Source: Bacteroidota bacterium (GTDB lineage Bacteria; Bacteroidota; Bacteroidia; Bacteroidales; Lentimicrobiaceae). From it: a DNA stretch of 64,000 nucleotides. This document shows positions 18,081 through 26,496 of this stretch, in pieces. A program made the translations under genes and the position numbers. The stretch lies in contig WSXU01000004.1 of the NCBI GenBank assembly GCA_009773455.1, positions 1 to 64,000 of the forward strand, written 5' to 3'. Position 1 is the stretch's first letter. Every line of letters begins with the position of its first letter. The notes below the pieces were generated by a model. It ran no database searches. It was not told where the DNA came from and worked only from the letters and a program-made list of their open reading frames with translations.

Positions 18081-18782
18081 TCAGAACATCCCGAACTTCA
18101 GTGAAAGCCCACCCGTAAATCCGTTCAGCATATCCGAATCAAATTCCTTTGGTCCCAGAGAGGTGGTGAACCGGTAACTTCCACCAACGGCCAGGCGCAT
18201 CCAGCGGGCCACATTGAATTCCACTTCAATGCCGGGTTCTGCTATCAGGAAAGCTTCCGCATCTTCGGTATAGACATTGGTATAATCGTAGGGATATTCC
18301 AGGTTAGTCAGCCTGTTTTTGGCGATGCCTCCGGCTCCCAGGATCACCGGAAAGGAAACATGTACCGGAAACTTAGGCAGGACGATGGGCTCAACCAGGA
18401 TACCTCCGTATCCGCCATCATAGCTGTAATTTGTCAATCCTCCCGATCCGTCAGGCTGATCGAATGTTTCGGTAAAGAATCCCCTTCCGGCGATTCCGAT
18501 GGCCAGCCCATGGTTGGCGATCATGGCCAGGTTCACCCCGGCGCTGAAGGCATCATAATCGGATATTTGTGAATAACCGGTATGAAAGCCGAAATAAAAA
18601 CCGACTTTATGGCCCGGACCGGTAAGGGTCTGGATTTCGGATGACGGGCGGTCACCTGAACGCATCTGTTTTTTCTGGCTGTCACGTTCCTTGTGGCCGA
18701 ACAAACGGAGAGTATCCTGCGCTTTGAGAGCCGGGCTGAGAAAGGCAGCCAGCAACAGCATAATTATGGTTATTCTTTTCAT
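18081..18782 (-). CDS. Outer-membrane beta-barrel-like protein
   Basis: A 233-residue exported protein with signal peptide MKRITIIMLLLAAFLSPALKAQ. After a polar stretch (HKERDSQKKQMRSGDRPSS) the chain shows alternating strands with aromatic girdles: VGFYFGFHTGYSQISDYDAF, GVNLAMIANHGLAIGIAGRGFF, VSFPVILGAGGIA, EPGIEVEFNVARWMRLAVGGSYRF, and a terminal LSLKFGMF ending in phenylalanine, as outer-membrane barrels do. Function unknown. The next upstream gene on the same strand (77 bp) is another small barrel with a related signal peptide, so the pair may be an operon and the result of old duplication. Confidence 0.72.
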   Translation of the reverse strand: MKRITIIMLLLAAFLSPALKAQDTLRLFGHKERDSQKKQMRSGDRPSSEIQTLTGPGHKVGFYFGFHTGYSQISDYDAFSAGVNLAMIANHGLAIGIAGRGFFTETFDQPDGSGGLTNYSYDGGYGGILVEPIVLPKFPVHVSFPVILGAGGIAKNRLTNLEYPYDYTNVYTEDAEAFLIAEPGIEVEFNVARWMRLAVGGSYRFTTSLGPKEFDSDMLNGFTGGLSLKFGMF

Positions 18783-18859
18783 TTTCTGAGTGTTTTATTT
18801 GGTTTCATATTGATTTGAGTGTTTCATTTTTCTCCTGAATGGGCATTCTCCGGGCTGGT

Positions 18860-19363
18860 TCAGAATGTGTACCTTGCCCCGAAAGCGATCACGGGCATAT
18901 GGATCCCGAAAAGATGATCGTCGAACAGTTCAAAATAGGGTTTGCATTCGAGGCTCACTGTGACCGGATAGCGGGGCACCTGGTATTCGAAAGAGGCAAA
19001 GGCATCCAGTCCCAGTTGCAGGGTGGTATAATGCCTGTGGTTGTATTCATAGTCGTAGTTGTCGTTGTGGATCCTGAATCTGTCGGCCACGCCGATGTGT
19101 GCCCCGGCACCATAGATAAAGGTCACATCCAGGTCATCAAACAGCAGGGCCGGTTTGTGTTTCTGCACGACAAATGCCAGCACTTTCCCGTGATTCTGGG
19201 TCAGCAGCATCAATTCGCCGCTGATGTCTTGTGCCAGGAACCGGCGATAGGTCAACCCGCTGGCAGCGCCCAGCCTGAATCCGGCCGACTGCTGGTAATT
19301 CTGACTGAATGTCTCCACCGATGCCATCAGAAGAAACAGAATGAGGATGGTAATTCTTTTCAC
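18860..19363 (-). CDS. Small outer-membrane barrel-like protein, probable GTG start
   Basis: A 168-residue exported protein. The open frame runs up to an ATG at 19432, but the first 23 residues of that version (MYNSETKQNTDQKNEI...) are not signal-like. A GTG at 19363 gives VKRITILILFLLMASVETFSQ, almost the same beginning as the next gene (MKRITIIMLLLAAF), so GTG is the better start. The mature part has strands such as SAGFRLGAASGLTYRRFL, LDVTFIYGAGAHIGVADRF and LQLGLDAFASFEYQ and ends VIAFGARYTF with terminal phenylalanine. Function unknown. Confidence 0.7.
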   Translation of the reverse strand: MKRITILILFLLMASVETFSQNYQQSAGFRLGAASGLTYRRFLAQDISGELMLLTQNHGKVLAFVVQKHKPALLFDDLDVTFIYGAGAHIGVADRFRIHNDNYDYEYNHRHYTTLQLGLDAFASFEYQVPRYPVTVSLECKPYFELFDDHLFGIHMPVIAFGARYTF

Positions 19364-19440
19364 ATTGGGTAGTTTTGAGATGATTATTTCGTTTTTCTGA
19401 TCAGTATTTTGTTTTGTTTCACTATTGTACATAAAAGCTG

Positions 19441-19684
19441 GAAATTCATTTTGCCACTAAGGCACTAAGACACCAAATCTCACTAAATGAACACATTAAA
19501 TTGGTAAAATTTAGTGTCTTTTTGCTCCAGCCTTCCCAACTTCATCTGGCTTAGAGCACAAAAACTCAAACATTGGCTTTATACTTTGAACCTGGAACTT
19601 TAAACTTTGAGCTTGAAACTTTTAATCCGGAGCCCGTCAAAGGCGGGTAAACTTTGAGCTTGGAGCTTTAAACTTTGAGCTTAT
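19441..19684. repeat. Intergenic degenerate repeats (GCACTAAGACAC and AACTTTGAGCTT types)
   Basis: 19450-19490 holds a copy of the GCCACTAAGGCACTAAGACAC element also seen at 22.6-24.1 kb and 49.5 kb. 19565-19682 is a degenerate tandem of AACTTTGAACCTGGAACTTT / AAACTTTGAGCTTGGAGCTT units, one interrupted by CCCGTCAAAGGCGGGTAA. No gene here. Confidence 0.6.
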
Positions 19685-20428
19685 TTAATACTTCACCACT
19701 CTCCCCGACCCACTGATGTGTGAAGTCACCACCGGGTCACCGATGTAATAAACGCAACCGCTGCCGGAAATGCGGGCATCGAGGGCATCCGACACTGAAG
19801 TCCTGATGTTGCCGCTGCCCGAGATATTGGCTGAGCAGTTATTCTGCTGAAGGTCAAAGGCATGGATGCCGCCTGAGCCCGACACCTTCATCTCCGTATG
19901 GCCGGCGGTGCCGCTTATCTGCAGATTGCCCGAACCTGAAATCACGGCTTCCAGCCGGTCTGTTTCAAAGGCACAGTCGATGCTGCCTGAACCTGAGAGG
20001 TGAATATCGGCCTGCTGGGTAGTAAAACTGCCGCTGACCAGCCTGCCTGAGCCCGACAGACTTAGGCTTTCAAGGTCGGGGGTGTGCAGAAACACCTCAA
20101 CCGGGTAATGTTCGCGGATGTTATAGCCATGCCTGGCTTCAACGATCAGGGTGGTTCCGTTGGTCCACGTTTCAATGTAAGGGATCACGTTTGATTCGGC
20201 TTTCACCTCAATCCAGGTGTTGTCGTCGGGAATAACCTCCACCCTGAAACTCCCACGGGATTCCACCGCGGTGAATGATCCCGATGAACGTTCTTCGGTC
20301 TGCAGGTCATAATTGCCTTCGATTCTTTCCCGGATGCAACTGGTGGTTGTAAGCATCAGCAGGATAACGGCAAGCAGGATGAAGAGTGCGGAGCTGATGA
20401 CTATTTGTGGTCTTTCAATGGTTTTCAT
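19685..20428 (-). CDS. Head GIN domain lipoprotein (DUF2807)
   Basis: A 247-residue lipoprotein. The ATG at 20428 starts MKTIERPQIVISSALFILLA, with lipobox TTTSCIRE (C31); the longer ORF start at 20494 is not used. The mature protein is a right-handed beta-helix-like GIN/DUF2807 domain: SGSFTAVESRGSFRVEVIPDDN, EVKAESNVIPYIET, then at least six SGSG turns (SLSGSGRL, HLSGSGSI, ISGSGNL, VSGSGGI, ISGSGNI, ISGSGCV, ISGSGRV). These are envelope proteins of unknown function, common next to ECF or PspC genes in Bacteroidota. It is cell-surface or periplasmic here, with no obvious partner. Confidence 0.88.
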   Translation of the reverse strand: MKTIERPQIVISSALFILLAVILLMLTTTSCIRERIEGNYDLQTEERSSGSFTAVESRGSFRVEVIPDDNTWIEVKAESNVIPYIETWTNGTTLIVEARHGYNIREHYPVEVFLHTPDLESLSLSGSGRLVSGSFTTQQADIHLSGSGSIDCAFETDRLEAVISGSGNLQISGTAGHTEMKVSGSGGIHAFDLQQNNCSANISGSGNIRTSVSDALDARISGSGCVYYIGDPVVTSHISGSGRVVKY

Positions 20429-20720
20429 AGTGCTGATTTTTGATGATGATTTAATGACAAGGATCTTTGGGAAGGGTTGGAAAAAAAATCGCATTCAAAT
20501 CACTTTTCCCAAGTAAAATACAGAAATACTTTGCCTCCTTCCTATTTGCTGCTGGACACCAGAGGGCAAAAATTGAATAAATGAAGTGGCGGAATTAATC
20601 TGGCAGCATAGGAACAAGTGGTGCTTTGTTGTTCCAGGTTGTCTTAATGTTACGGGTAAAATAAAGTGTCAGATATTTAGTCCGGTTTATTAAAAATTCG
20701 AAATTATTTAGGACAAATTT

Positions 20721-20755
20721 TTCTGCTTTTGAATGAAATATAGTAAATTTCGCTG
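20721..20755 (+). promoter_or_regulatory. TGTAAATTTCG leader motif, divergent copy C
   Basis: TTTTGAATGAAATATAGTAA followed by ATTTCG, 88 bp before the start of the ankyrin-FISUMP gene. It resembles the longer duplicated leaders at 26371 and 27282. TAAATTTC is one base from the Bacteroidota -7 consensus TAnnTTTG. Confidence 0.4.
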
Positions 20756-20842
20756 GTTAACGATTGATTAAGGTAATTATTGAAATTTGCCAAAGTATTA
20801 TTTCTTATAAGCACTAATACAACCAATTACAAATTGATACAG

Positions 20843-22501
20843 ATGAAAAAAAGTGTGATTATCCTGTTCTTCCTTTCCATTTTTGCTTTACCTGCCATGA
20901 ATCAAACGGAAAAAGCATTTCGATTGTTAAATAAAGGAATTGAATCGGACGATATAAAAATAATAGATAAAGCACTCGCAAATGAAATAAGTCCTGATCA
21001 AGGACTAAATGAGGCTGTTAAACAAAACAAACTTGAATGGGCTAAATACTTTGTTGCAAAAGGAGCGGATCCCAGTCAGATATTGCCACTGGCTGTGTTA
21101 AACAATAATGTACAAATAGTTGATTATTTGCTCAAAAGTGGATGCAAATTCTACAATATAAAAGCAGATATGATAGATGGCCAGGTTTATCTTGTAAAGA
21201 AAAATAGTTTCAATGATACAATTCCAGTATTTTATTCTGAAGAATTAAATAGAAAAGTATGGAGTACAACAAATAGTGATACTTTAAGTATTGATGACAA
21301 ATCTGACAAACATGAAAATCTCTTCTTTAAATATAAAACAAAAGAAATTTATACTGGCAATCAATCACTATTATTTGCCATTCGTAACAGGAATATTGAA
21401 ATGATAAAATTATTACTGAATTATGGTTTCAGTTCTACAGATATCTCATTGAACCGACCCATGTACGGTTTGACATATTATTCATCATTAATGAAAGCCA
21501 TGCAATTGGGGTATACTTTTTATGACAACAACATTGATGGCTATATTGTCACGGACGCTTTTCCAGTACCAGCATTGCTTGGAACACCAGTTGAATATTG
21601 TATTCTTAACAATGTGGACTTTAATATCTTCAGATTAATTAAAGATTCTAACAATTCTAAAGTAGTGGAGTATTCTATTGGCAAAGTAGACCTGATACAT
21701 GATGATTCTAAAATAACTGATGTCAGAGTTGAAACAAATGAATATGGATTTAGATTACAATTCAAGCAAAACTATGAAAATGGATTTGGTTATAGAATCA
21801 GCTACAGTATAGATAATCGAATTTATAAAGAATTAAAACATATAACTGTTCCTTATGATTCTATCTTATCTTTCAAAGATAAAAAACATGATATAACACA
21901 GTATTACCATAATTTCTTAAAAGGAAACCTAAGTTATAAAGACTTAAAAATCAAAATTGAAATCATTGAATATGGGCTTTTCACAGACCCTCGAGATAAC
22001 CAAGTTTATAGAACACTAAAAATCGGAAAACATACAATAATGGCTGAGAACTTGAGGTTTAAAGCACCTGAAGGATGTTGGGCATATGATAATAATGAAA
22101 GAAATATTGTTAAATTTGGTTATTTATATGATTGGGAGGCTGCCAACAAATCATGTCCTGTTGGTTGGCATATCCCTAGCCCAACTGAATGGTGTGAAAT
22201 CTTTGGAAACATAGGTCAAAATTTGTATACTATTCAGAATTCTGGATTTAATCTTGTTTTTGGAGGATATCGGAATAATGGAGGAGGTGGCAATTTTAAT
22301 AGTATTAATGTTGATGCAAATTATTTAAGTTCTACTGTAAAAACGATTTGCCTCATATCTGTTGATGGTAAAGATATGCTCAATCTGGAAAGGAATTATA
22401 TCACACATGGGAATAAAAGTCTGGGATGTAGTCATCTTTTCTATGATCAATATATTTCCAAAAAATGGGCAATGAGTTTAAGGCTGATTAAAGATAAATA
22501 G
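20843..22501 (+). CDS. Exported ankyrin-repeat / FISUMP fusion protein
   Basis: A 552-residue protein. The ATG at 20843 begins the signal peptide MKKSVIILFFLSIFALPAM. Residues about 45-110 are ankyrin-like (LNEAVKQNKLEWAKYFVAKGADP, LPLAVLNNNVQIVDYLLKSGC) and another unit follows near 185-205 (SLLFAIRNRNIEMIKLLLNYG). The C-terminal 160 residues are a FISUMP domain: DPRDNQVYRTLKIGKHTIMA(ENL), GYLYDWEAANKSCPVGWHIP, SPTEW and a diverged end LRLIKDK in place of the usual VRCxKD. The gene is visibly more AT-rich than neighbours to the left, a sign of transfer. The ankyrin plus FISUMP combination is unusual. Probably periplasmic or surface; function unknown. Confidence 0.75.
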   Translation: MKKSVIILFFLSIFALPAMNQTEKAFRLLNKGIESDDIKIIDKALANEISPDQGLNEAVKQNKLEWAKYFVAKGADPSQILPLAVLNNNVQIVDYLLKSGCKFYNIKADMIDGQVYLVKKNSFNDTIPVFYSEELNRKVWSTTNSDTLSIDDKSDKHENLFFKYKTKEIYTGNQSLLFAIRNRNIEMIKLLLNYGFSSTDISLNRPMYGLTYYSSLMKAMQLGYTFYDNNIDGYIVTDAFPVPALLGTPVEYCILNNVDFNIFRLIKDSNNSKVVEYSIGKVDLIHDDSKITDVRVETNEYGFRLQFKQNYENGFGYRISYSIDNRIYKELKHITVPYDSILSFKDKKHDITQYYHNFLKGNLSYKDLKIKIEIIEYGLFTDPRDNQVYRTLKIGKHTIMAENLRFKAPEGCWAYDNNERNIVKFGYLYDWEAANKSCPVGWHIPSPTEWCEIFGNIGQNLYTIQNSGFNLVFGGYRNNGGGGNFNSINVDANYLSSTVKTICLISVDGKDMLNLERNYITHGNKSLGCSHLFYDQYISKKWAMSLRLIKDK

Positions 22502-22649
22502 AGAAATTAGAAATCTGTTGTAAAAGATTCTTTGGGGGATAGGAACAGGATATTTAAATCAGATTCTTTAGAAGCAGGTATAACCAGCAGTAATGATTGG
22601 GTGGCGGCTGACACTATCTCACCAGTCGACAGACCTCCAAATAACATTA

Positions 22650-23021
22650 GATTTCAAATGCAGACAATTCACTGTTAGTTTTTTTGCCACCAAGCGATGC
22701 ACTGAGCCAGTCTGCCTGTGCTTACAGGCAGGCCAGTCGAAGTGGCACGAAGGCACTAAGTTTCACAAATATATTTTCCTCTTTAAGTGTAGCTTGGAGT
22801 CATTGTGTCCCTACCTGACAGTTTGCGGGTTTTTGGCAAGCTCACTATCTTATTTTTTGCCACCAAGCGATGCACTGAGCCAGTCTGCCTGTGCATACAG
22901 GCAGGCCAGTCGAAGTGGCACGAAGACACTAAGTTTCACAAATTTATTTTACTCATTCAATGTCACTTAGCATCCATGTGTCGCTGTAGCAGATTCTTTC
23001 TTAATTTTAACCGGACAATAG
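22650..23021. repeat. Nested intergenic repeats, copies 1 and 2
   Basis: Copy 1 (22650-22807) and copy 2 (22835-23021) share TTTTTTGCCACCAAG, an inserted hairpin block containing CTGCCTGTGCATACAGGCAG and CCAGTCGAAGTGGCACGAAG, then CACTAAGTTTCACAAAT. Copy 2 continues TGTCACTTAGCATCC and CAGATTCTTTCTTAATTTTA. The ORF spanning them is an artefact. No gene is supported between 22502 and 23042. Confidence 0.8.
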
Positions 23022-23042
23022 TGATATAAAACAGATGAATCA

Positions 23043-23297
23043 ATGACAAACAGAGACCTCTCAGAATTCACAGATCAGGAGTTACTGGACGAAGCAAAAA
23101 AAATGAAATCATTTTCCATGACCAATGCTTTGTTTATCGGATTCCTGGCGGGAATCATAATTTTCAGTGTTATTAAAAACACCTGGGGAATGCTTACACT
23201 AATCCCTTTGTATTTTATTTACAAAATGATTAATGACCCGAAAAATAAAAGAAGTAAAGAGCTGGATGAACTTTTGAAAAAAAGAAATTTGAAATAA
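23043..23297 (+). CDS. Small membrane protein with two predicted helices
   Basis: An 84-residue protein. Residues 1-20 are polar (MTNRDLSEFTDQELLDEAKKMK); two hydrophobic helices follow (about 25-40, NALFIGFLAGIIIFSVI, and 46-60, MLTLIPLYFIYKMI); the C-terminus is charged (DPKNKRSKELDELLKKR). This 'xLs..T.eELl.e.kk.K' start with a double helix is common among small uncharacterised Bacteroidota inner-membrane proteins. It is flanked on both sides by the same repeat family, so the gene sits as an island between repeats. Function unknown. Confidence 0.65.
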   Translation: MTNRDLSEFTDQELLDEAKKMKSFSMTNALFIGFLAGIIIFSVIKNTWGMLTLIPLYFIYKMINDPKNKRSKELDELLKKRNLK

Positions 23298-23317
23298 CCA
23301 GGTTCCTGGAAACAGTT

Positions 23318-23540
23318 TTTTTTCTCCAAGAAGCGATGCACTGAGCAAGTCTGCCTGTGCATACAGGCAGGCCAGTCGAAGTGGCACGAAGACACTAAGT
23401 TTCACAAATATATTTTCCTCATTTAGAGTCATTGGATCATTGTGGCAAGCTCACTATTTTTTTTGCCACAAAGGCACTAAGACACAAAGTTTCACAAATT
23501 TATTTTACTCATTCAGTGTCACATAGAGTCTTTATGTCCT
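23318..23540. repeat. Nested intergenic repeats, copies 3 and 4
   Basis: Copy 3 (23318-23440) contains the same hairpin insert as copies 1-2. Copy 4 (23443-23540) lacks it and reads TTTTGCCACAAAGGCACTAA then GACACAAAGTTTCACAAATT, so it looks like the uninterrupted core. GGCAAGCTCACTAT precedes both copy 2 and copy 4. Confidence 0.8.
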
Positions 23541-23841
23541 AGCCTGCCTCTATAAAGGACGGAGATGTAGGCAGCGACAGCCTTGCCGGAAGTCAGGACC
23601 TACGACAGGCATGGGGATTATTTCTGTGAGGATTAAGGGTAGATGGATCGGCATTCTAAAAACAGTGTTAAGAAAACCGGCAGCAGACGAATAAAGAAGA
23701 AACGCAACAGATAAAGCGTAGTAAAGCTCAGAAGAAAAGTGTACAACGGTTTAAAGAAGAGGAATACAGGTTCAACCTCGTTTCTTCCAGCCAAAATTGC
23801 TCGCCGGTTTTTAGCTGTTTTTAGTAAGCCGAGATTTTTTG

Positions 23842-23867
23842 CTACTTTTTGATCTTGCAAAAAGTAG
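23842..23867. repeat. Perfect hairpin CTACTTTTTG / CAAAAAGTAG
   Basis: A 10-bp perfect inverted repeat with a 6-nt spacer in the roughly 1-kb gene-free stretch between 23298 and 24291. It could form a stem in RNA. It resembles an A/T-rich intergenic repeat rather than a terminator, since no gene ends close by. Confidence 0.5.
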
Positions 23868-23915
23868 AAGAAAAATTGACCATAAGCTAATTGTTGTGCG
23901 GGCAGATTTCAGAAG

Positions 23916-24113
23916 ATATCAAATGCAGACAATTCACTGTCAGTTTTTTTGCCACCAACCCTGACTGCGTCAGGCAGGCTGCCTGCCCGCCAAAGGCGGG
24001 TAAAACGGCAGGCGTGAGCACAAAGACACTTAGTTTCACAAAGTTTTTTTTCTCTTTTTGTGTCACTTAGCGCCCTGTCGCCCTTAAGGCAGATTCCTTT
24101 TTATTTTTAACCA
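23916..24113. repeat. Nested intergenic repeat, copy 5 with a different insert
   Basis: The flanks match copy 1 (ATCAAATGCAGACAATTCAC) and copy 2 (TGTCACTTAGC, AGGCAGATTCC), but at the same place after TTTTTTTGCCACCAA the insert is a different GC-rich palindromic block (CAGGCAGGCTGCCTGCCCGC, AAAGGCGGG) before GCACAAAGACACTTAG. Confidence 0.75.
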
Positions 24114-24236
24114 GGGTTGGAACAGAAAAAAAACTGTTCTTAAATCAAGGACCTGGGAAACAGGCTGAGCCTACCCTACCGACAGGCAGAGTCTATACCT
24201 GACACAAAGTATTTTTTGAACAATGGCATATTTTTA

Positions 24237-24266
24237 TTGTTTATCAATAATTATTTATTATTTTTG
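24237..24266 (+). promoter_or_regulatory. Bacteroidota-type promoter of the DUF2975/XRE operon
   Basis: TTG at 24237-24239, 19 bp, then TATTTTTG at 24259-24266, matching the -33 TTTG / -7 TAnnTTTG layout of the phylum. It lies 25 bp before the ATG at 24292, giving a short leader. Confidence 0.5.
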
Positions 24267-24291
24267 TGCCATTAACCAAAATTCAACCACG

Positions 24292-24828
24292 ATGTCAAAA
24301 ACAAACAACTTCATTTTTATAGTTCTCCATATTGTGGCCTGGCTTATCTTCATCGGCCTGAGCATCGAAGCCGGTGGCCTGCTCGTCAATTTTTTCTTCA
24401 GCCTGTACAGACCTGAATTTGTCGGGAATTTATATCAGAAGCTTGACTTGAGTGAAATGTATAATCTCAGCAAACAGGCTTTTTTCAGTATGTACTCTTT
24501 TATACTGGTTATCTCGGTTTTGAAAGCCTACCTGTTCTATATTGTCATCCTGCTTTTAATCAAACTTGATCTGTCAAGGCCGTTCAGCAGTTTTGTTTCA
24601 AAACAGATTTCGCATATCAGTTACTTCACGTTTTCCATAGGTCTGTTAAGCTACATAGCCCGGCAAACAGCCAAAAATCTGCAGCATCGCGGATACGAAA
24701 TCGACCAGCTGAACCAGTTCTGGGTCGACAGCGAGGCTTTTATCCTGATGGCAGCTGTCGTCTATATCATTGCGACCATTTTCAAAAAGGGCATTGAAAT
24801 TCAGAATGAAAACGATTTAACCGTCTGA
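24292..24828 (+). CDS. DUF2975 family membrane protein
   Basis: A 178-residue integral membrane protein with four predicted helices: FIFIVLHIVAWLIFIGLSIE, MYSFILVISVLKAYLFYIVILLL, ISYFTFSIGLLSYIA and FILMAAVVYIIATIF. The sequence LSRPFSSFVSKQISHISYFTFSIG matches the DUF2975 core, and the end ATIFKKGIEIQNENDLTV is the typical 'hG.elqeE.dLTV' tail. The ATG at 24292 is chosen (the ORF extends to 24223). The next gene, an XRE regulator, starts 3 bp after the stop; this pairing is a hallmark of the family and implies co-regulation. Confidence 0.88.
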   Translation: MSKTNNFIFIVLHIVAWLIFIGLSIEAGGLLVNFFFSLYRPEFVGNLYQKLDLSEMYNLSKQAFFSMYSFILVISVLKAYLFYIVILLLIKLDLSRPFSSFVSKQISHISYFTFSIGLLSYIARQTAKNLQHRGYEIDQLNQFWVDSEAFILMAAVVYIIATIFKKGIEIQNENDLTV

Positions 24829-24831
24829 GAC

Positions 24832-25044
24832 ATGTCAATCATTGTTAACCTGGATGTTATGATGGCACGGCGAAAAATGTCGCTGAATGAGCTGTCAGAT
24901 AAAGTCGGACTCACACTTTCAAACCTTTCCATCCTGAAAACAGGAAAAGCAAAAGCCATACGTTTCAGCACACTGGAAGCCATTTGTAAAACACTGGACT
25001 GCCAACCGGGCGATATACTGGAATACGCCAATGACAGCATATGA
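24832..25044 (+). CDS. XRE-family transcriptional regulator (YozG-like)
   Basis: A 70-residue single helix-turn-helix protein: MSIIVNLDVMMARRKMSLNELSDKVGLTLSNLSILKTGKAKAIRFSTL gives the whole Cro/C1 fold in short, with recognition helix TLSNLSILKTGKAKA and tail EAICKTLDCQPGDILEY. Such proteins partner DUF2975 membrane proteins and probably regulate their own operon. It is 3 bp downstream of that gene and so co-translated. A typical small DNA-binding protein, no other domains. Confidence 0.92.
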   Translation: MSIIVNLDVMMARRKMSLNELSDKVGLTLSNLSILKTGKAKAIRFSTLEAICKTLDCQPGDILEYANDSI

Positions 25045-25211
25045 ACATGGCCCGCTGACCTGATTTTGAATTGGTTCAGTTTATGTGAGGGTGCAGCAGT
25101 GCCTGAAATGAATCCGAAAACCCGGGCTGGATGATCTGAGGGGTGGCAGAGCCGCCACCCAACCATTGAGGCAACGCTGTAACGACAGTACAATCCCAAA
25201 AGAAACAAACC

Positions 25212-26300
25212 ATGATGACAACAACACTAATATTTTTCAGCCTGCTGACCCTTTCAGTATCCTGCAACGGACAGACAAAAAATAACGCATCAAATGGGGA
25301 TGTTTCAGGCAGTCATATTGCCCGGGGCCAGGCCGTTGATAAACCCGGAAACCACATATGGTATGTGTTTCAGGACAAAAAGAACAACCTTTGGTTTGGG
25401 AGCAATGGCGAAGGCGTGTATCGCTATGACGGAAAAACCATTGTTAATTTCACGACAAAAGACGGTCTTTGCAACGACAGCATAAGACAAATCCAGGAAG
25501 ACAGATTTGGGAATATATTTTTCTCAACGCTGGGTGGCATCAGCAAATTTGACGGAAAACAATTTACAACCATGCAACCGGTAAAAAGCAAAGACTGGAA
25601 ATCAGAACCCAATGATATGTGGTTTAGCATATTGGGTAAAAAAGGCGAAAACGGACCCTATCGTTATTACGGAAAAAATCTGTATCAGTTAGAATTCCCC
25701 AAGCATTACCTGCACGATGAATTTCATGCCAGAGGCATCAATCCATTTTTTAGTCCATATGAAGTCTATAGTATCTATAAAGACCGCAAAGGTGCAATGT
25801 GGTTTGGCACTTCTGTTTTTGGTGCCTGCCGTTTCGACGGACAATCCATCAGGTGGATGTATGAAGAAGATTTAACCATTGCTCCGTCAGGTGGCACTTT
25901 TGGTATTCGTTCCATTTTTGAGGATAGGGAAGGCAGTTTCTGGTTCTGCAACACCCGGCACCGGTATATTTTTGACTTTGACAAAACAACAAAAAGCGAC
26001 AGGCTTCAGTATCAAAAAACAAAAGGAATCGGAAACGCCAAGATCTTCGGCGGAGACGAATATGTTTACTATTCGTACATTGTAGAAGACCGGCATGGAA
26101 ATATATGGCTGACAACGTGGGACAAGGGCGTGTATAAATATGACGGGGAAAATATTACAAATTATATAGTTAAAGACGGCGCAGAAGAGGTTAATCTGGT
26201 TTCAATGTATCAGGACAATCAAGGCGATTTATGGCTTGGAACACCTGAAAACGGAGCATTTAAGTTCAACGGAAACACTTTTGAGAGATTTAATCCATGA
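25212..26300 (+). CDS. Two-component-regulator-propeller lipoprotein
   Basis: A 362-residue lipoprotein with lipobox LSVSCNGQ (C18). It is built of propeller repeats of the Reg_prop type: IWYVFQDKKNNLWFGSNGEG, IQEDRFGNIFFSTLGGISKF, IYKDRKGAMWFGTSVFGACR, IFEDREGSFWFCNTRH, IVEDRHGNIWLTTWDKGVYK and MYQDNQGDLWLGTPENGAFK, each followed by a 'YDGK.I..F' strand. In hybrid two-component sensors such repeats form the periplasmic sensor, but here they stand alone without kinase or TM domain, so this is a surface-anchored propeller of unknown ligand. Single gene, downstream of the XRE gene by about 170 bp. Confidence 0.87.
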   Translation: MMTTTLIFFSLLTLSVSCNGQTKNNASNGDVSGSHIARGQAVDKPGNHIWYVFQDKKNNLWFGSNGEGVYRYDGKTIVNFTTKDGLCNDSIRQIQEDRFGNIFFSTLGGISKFDGKQFTTMQPVKSKDWKSEPNDMWFSILGKKGENGPYRYYGKNLYQLEFPKHYLHDEFHARGINPFFSPYEVYSIYKDRKGAMWFGTSVFGACRFDGQSIRWMYEEDLTIAPSGGTFGIRSIFEDREGSFWFCNTRHRYIFDFDKTTKSDRLQYQKTKGIGNAKIFGGDEYVYYSYIVEDRHGNIWLTTWDKGVYKYDGENITNYIVKDGAEEVNLVSMYQDNQGDLWLGTPENGAFKFNGNTFERFNP

Positions 26301-26370
26301 CAATTGAAAAATGAACAACCTCGAATCGGGCAGATGGCACCGCCGGCAGTCAGGGCCTCCGCCAATATGG

Positions 26371-26443
26371 GTATATTAAAAAAGCAGATATATTGCCAGG
26401 CATATTTTCTGTTTTAAATTAAATCTTGTAAATTTCGGGGGTG
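26371..26443 (+). promoter_or_regulatory. Duplicated leader element, copy A
   Basis: GTATATTAAAA...GATATATTGCCAGG, then CATATTTTCTGTTTTAAATT and TTGTAAATTTCGGGGGTG. It matches 27282-27353 over about 70 bp. TAAATTTC resembles the -7 element. It ends 53 bp before the TraB-like gene. Confidence 0.6.
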
Positions 26444-26496
26444 AAACATAGGCAAAAACCCATTGTTAATCTGGCTAATTTTCAAGTATTTTTTAT

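Noticed and set aside
22593-22970. 125-codon ORF and a neighbouring 74-codon ORF
   Set aside because: They run through the nested intergenic repeats; the repeated CTEPVCLC(L/I)QAGQSKWH-like peptide comes from repeat copies.
22650-24113. Possible CRISPR array
   Set aside because: Repeat units are long, unevenly spaced and contain nested inserts rather than uniform spacers; no cas gene in the window.
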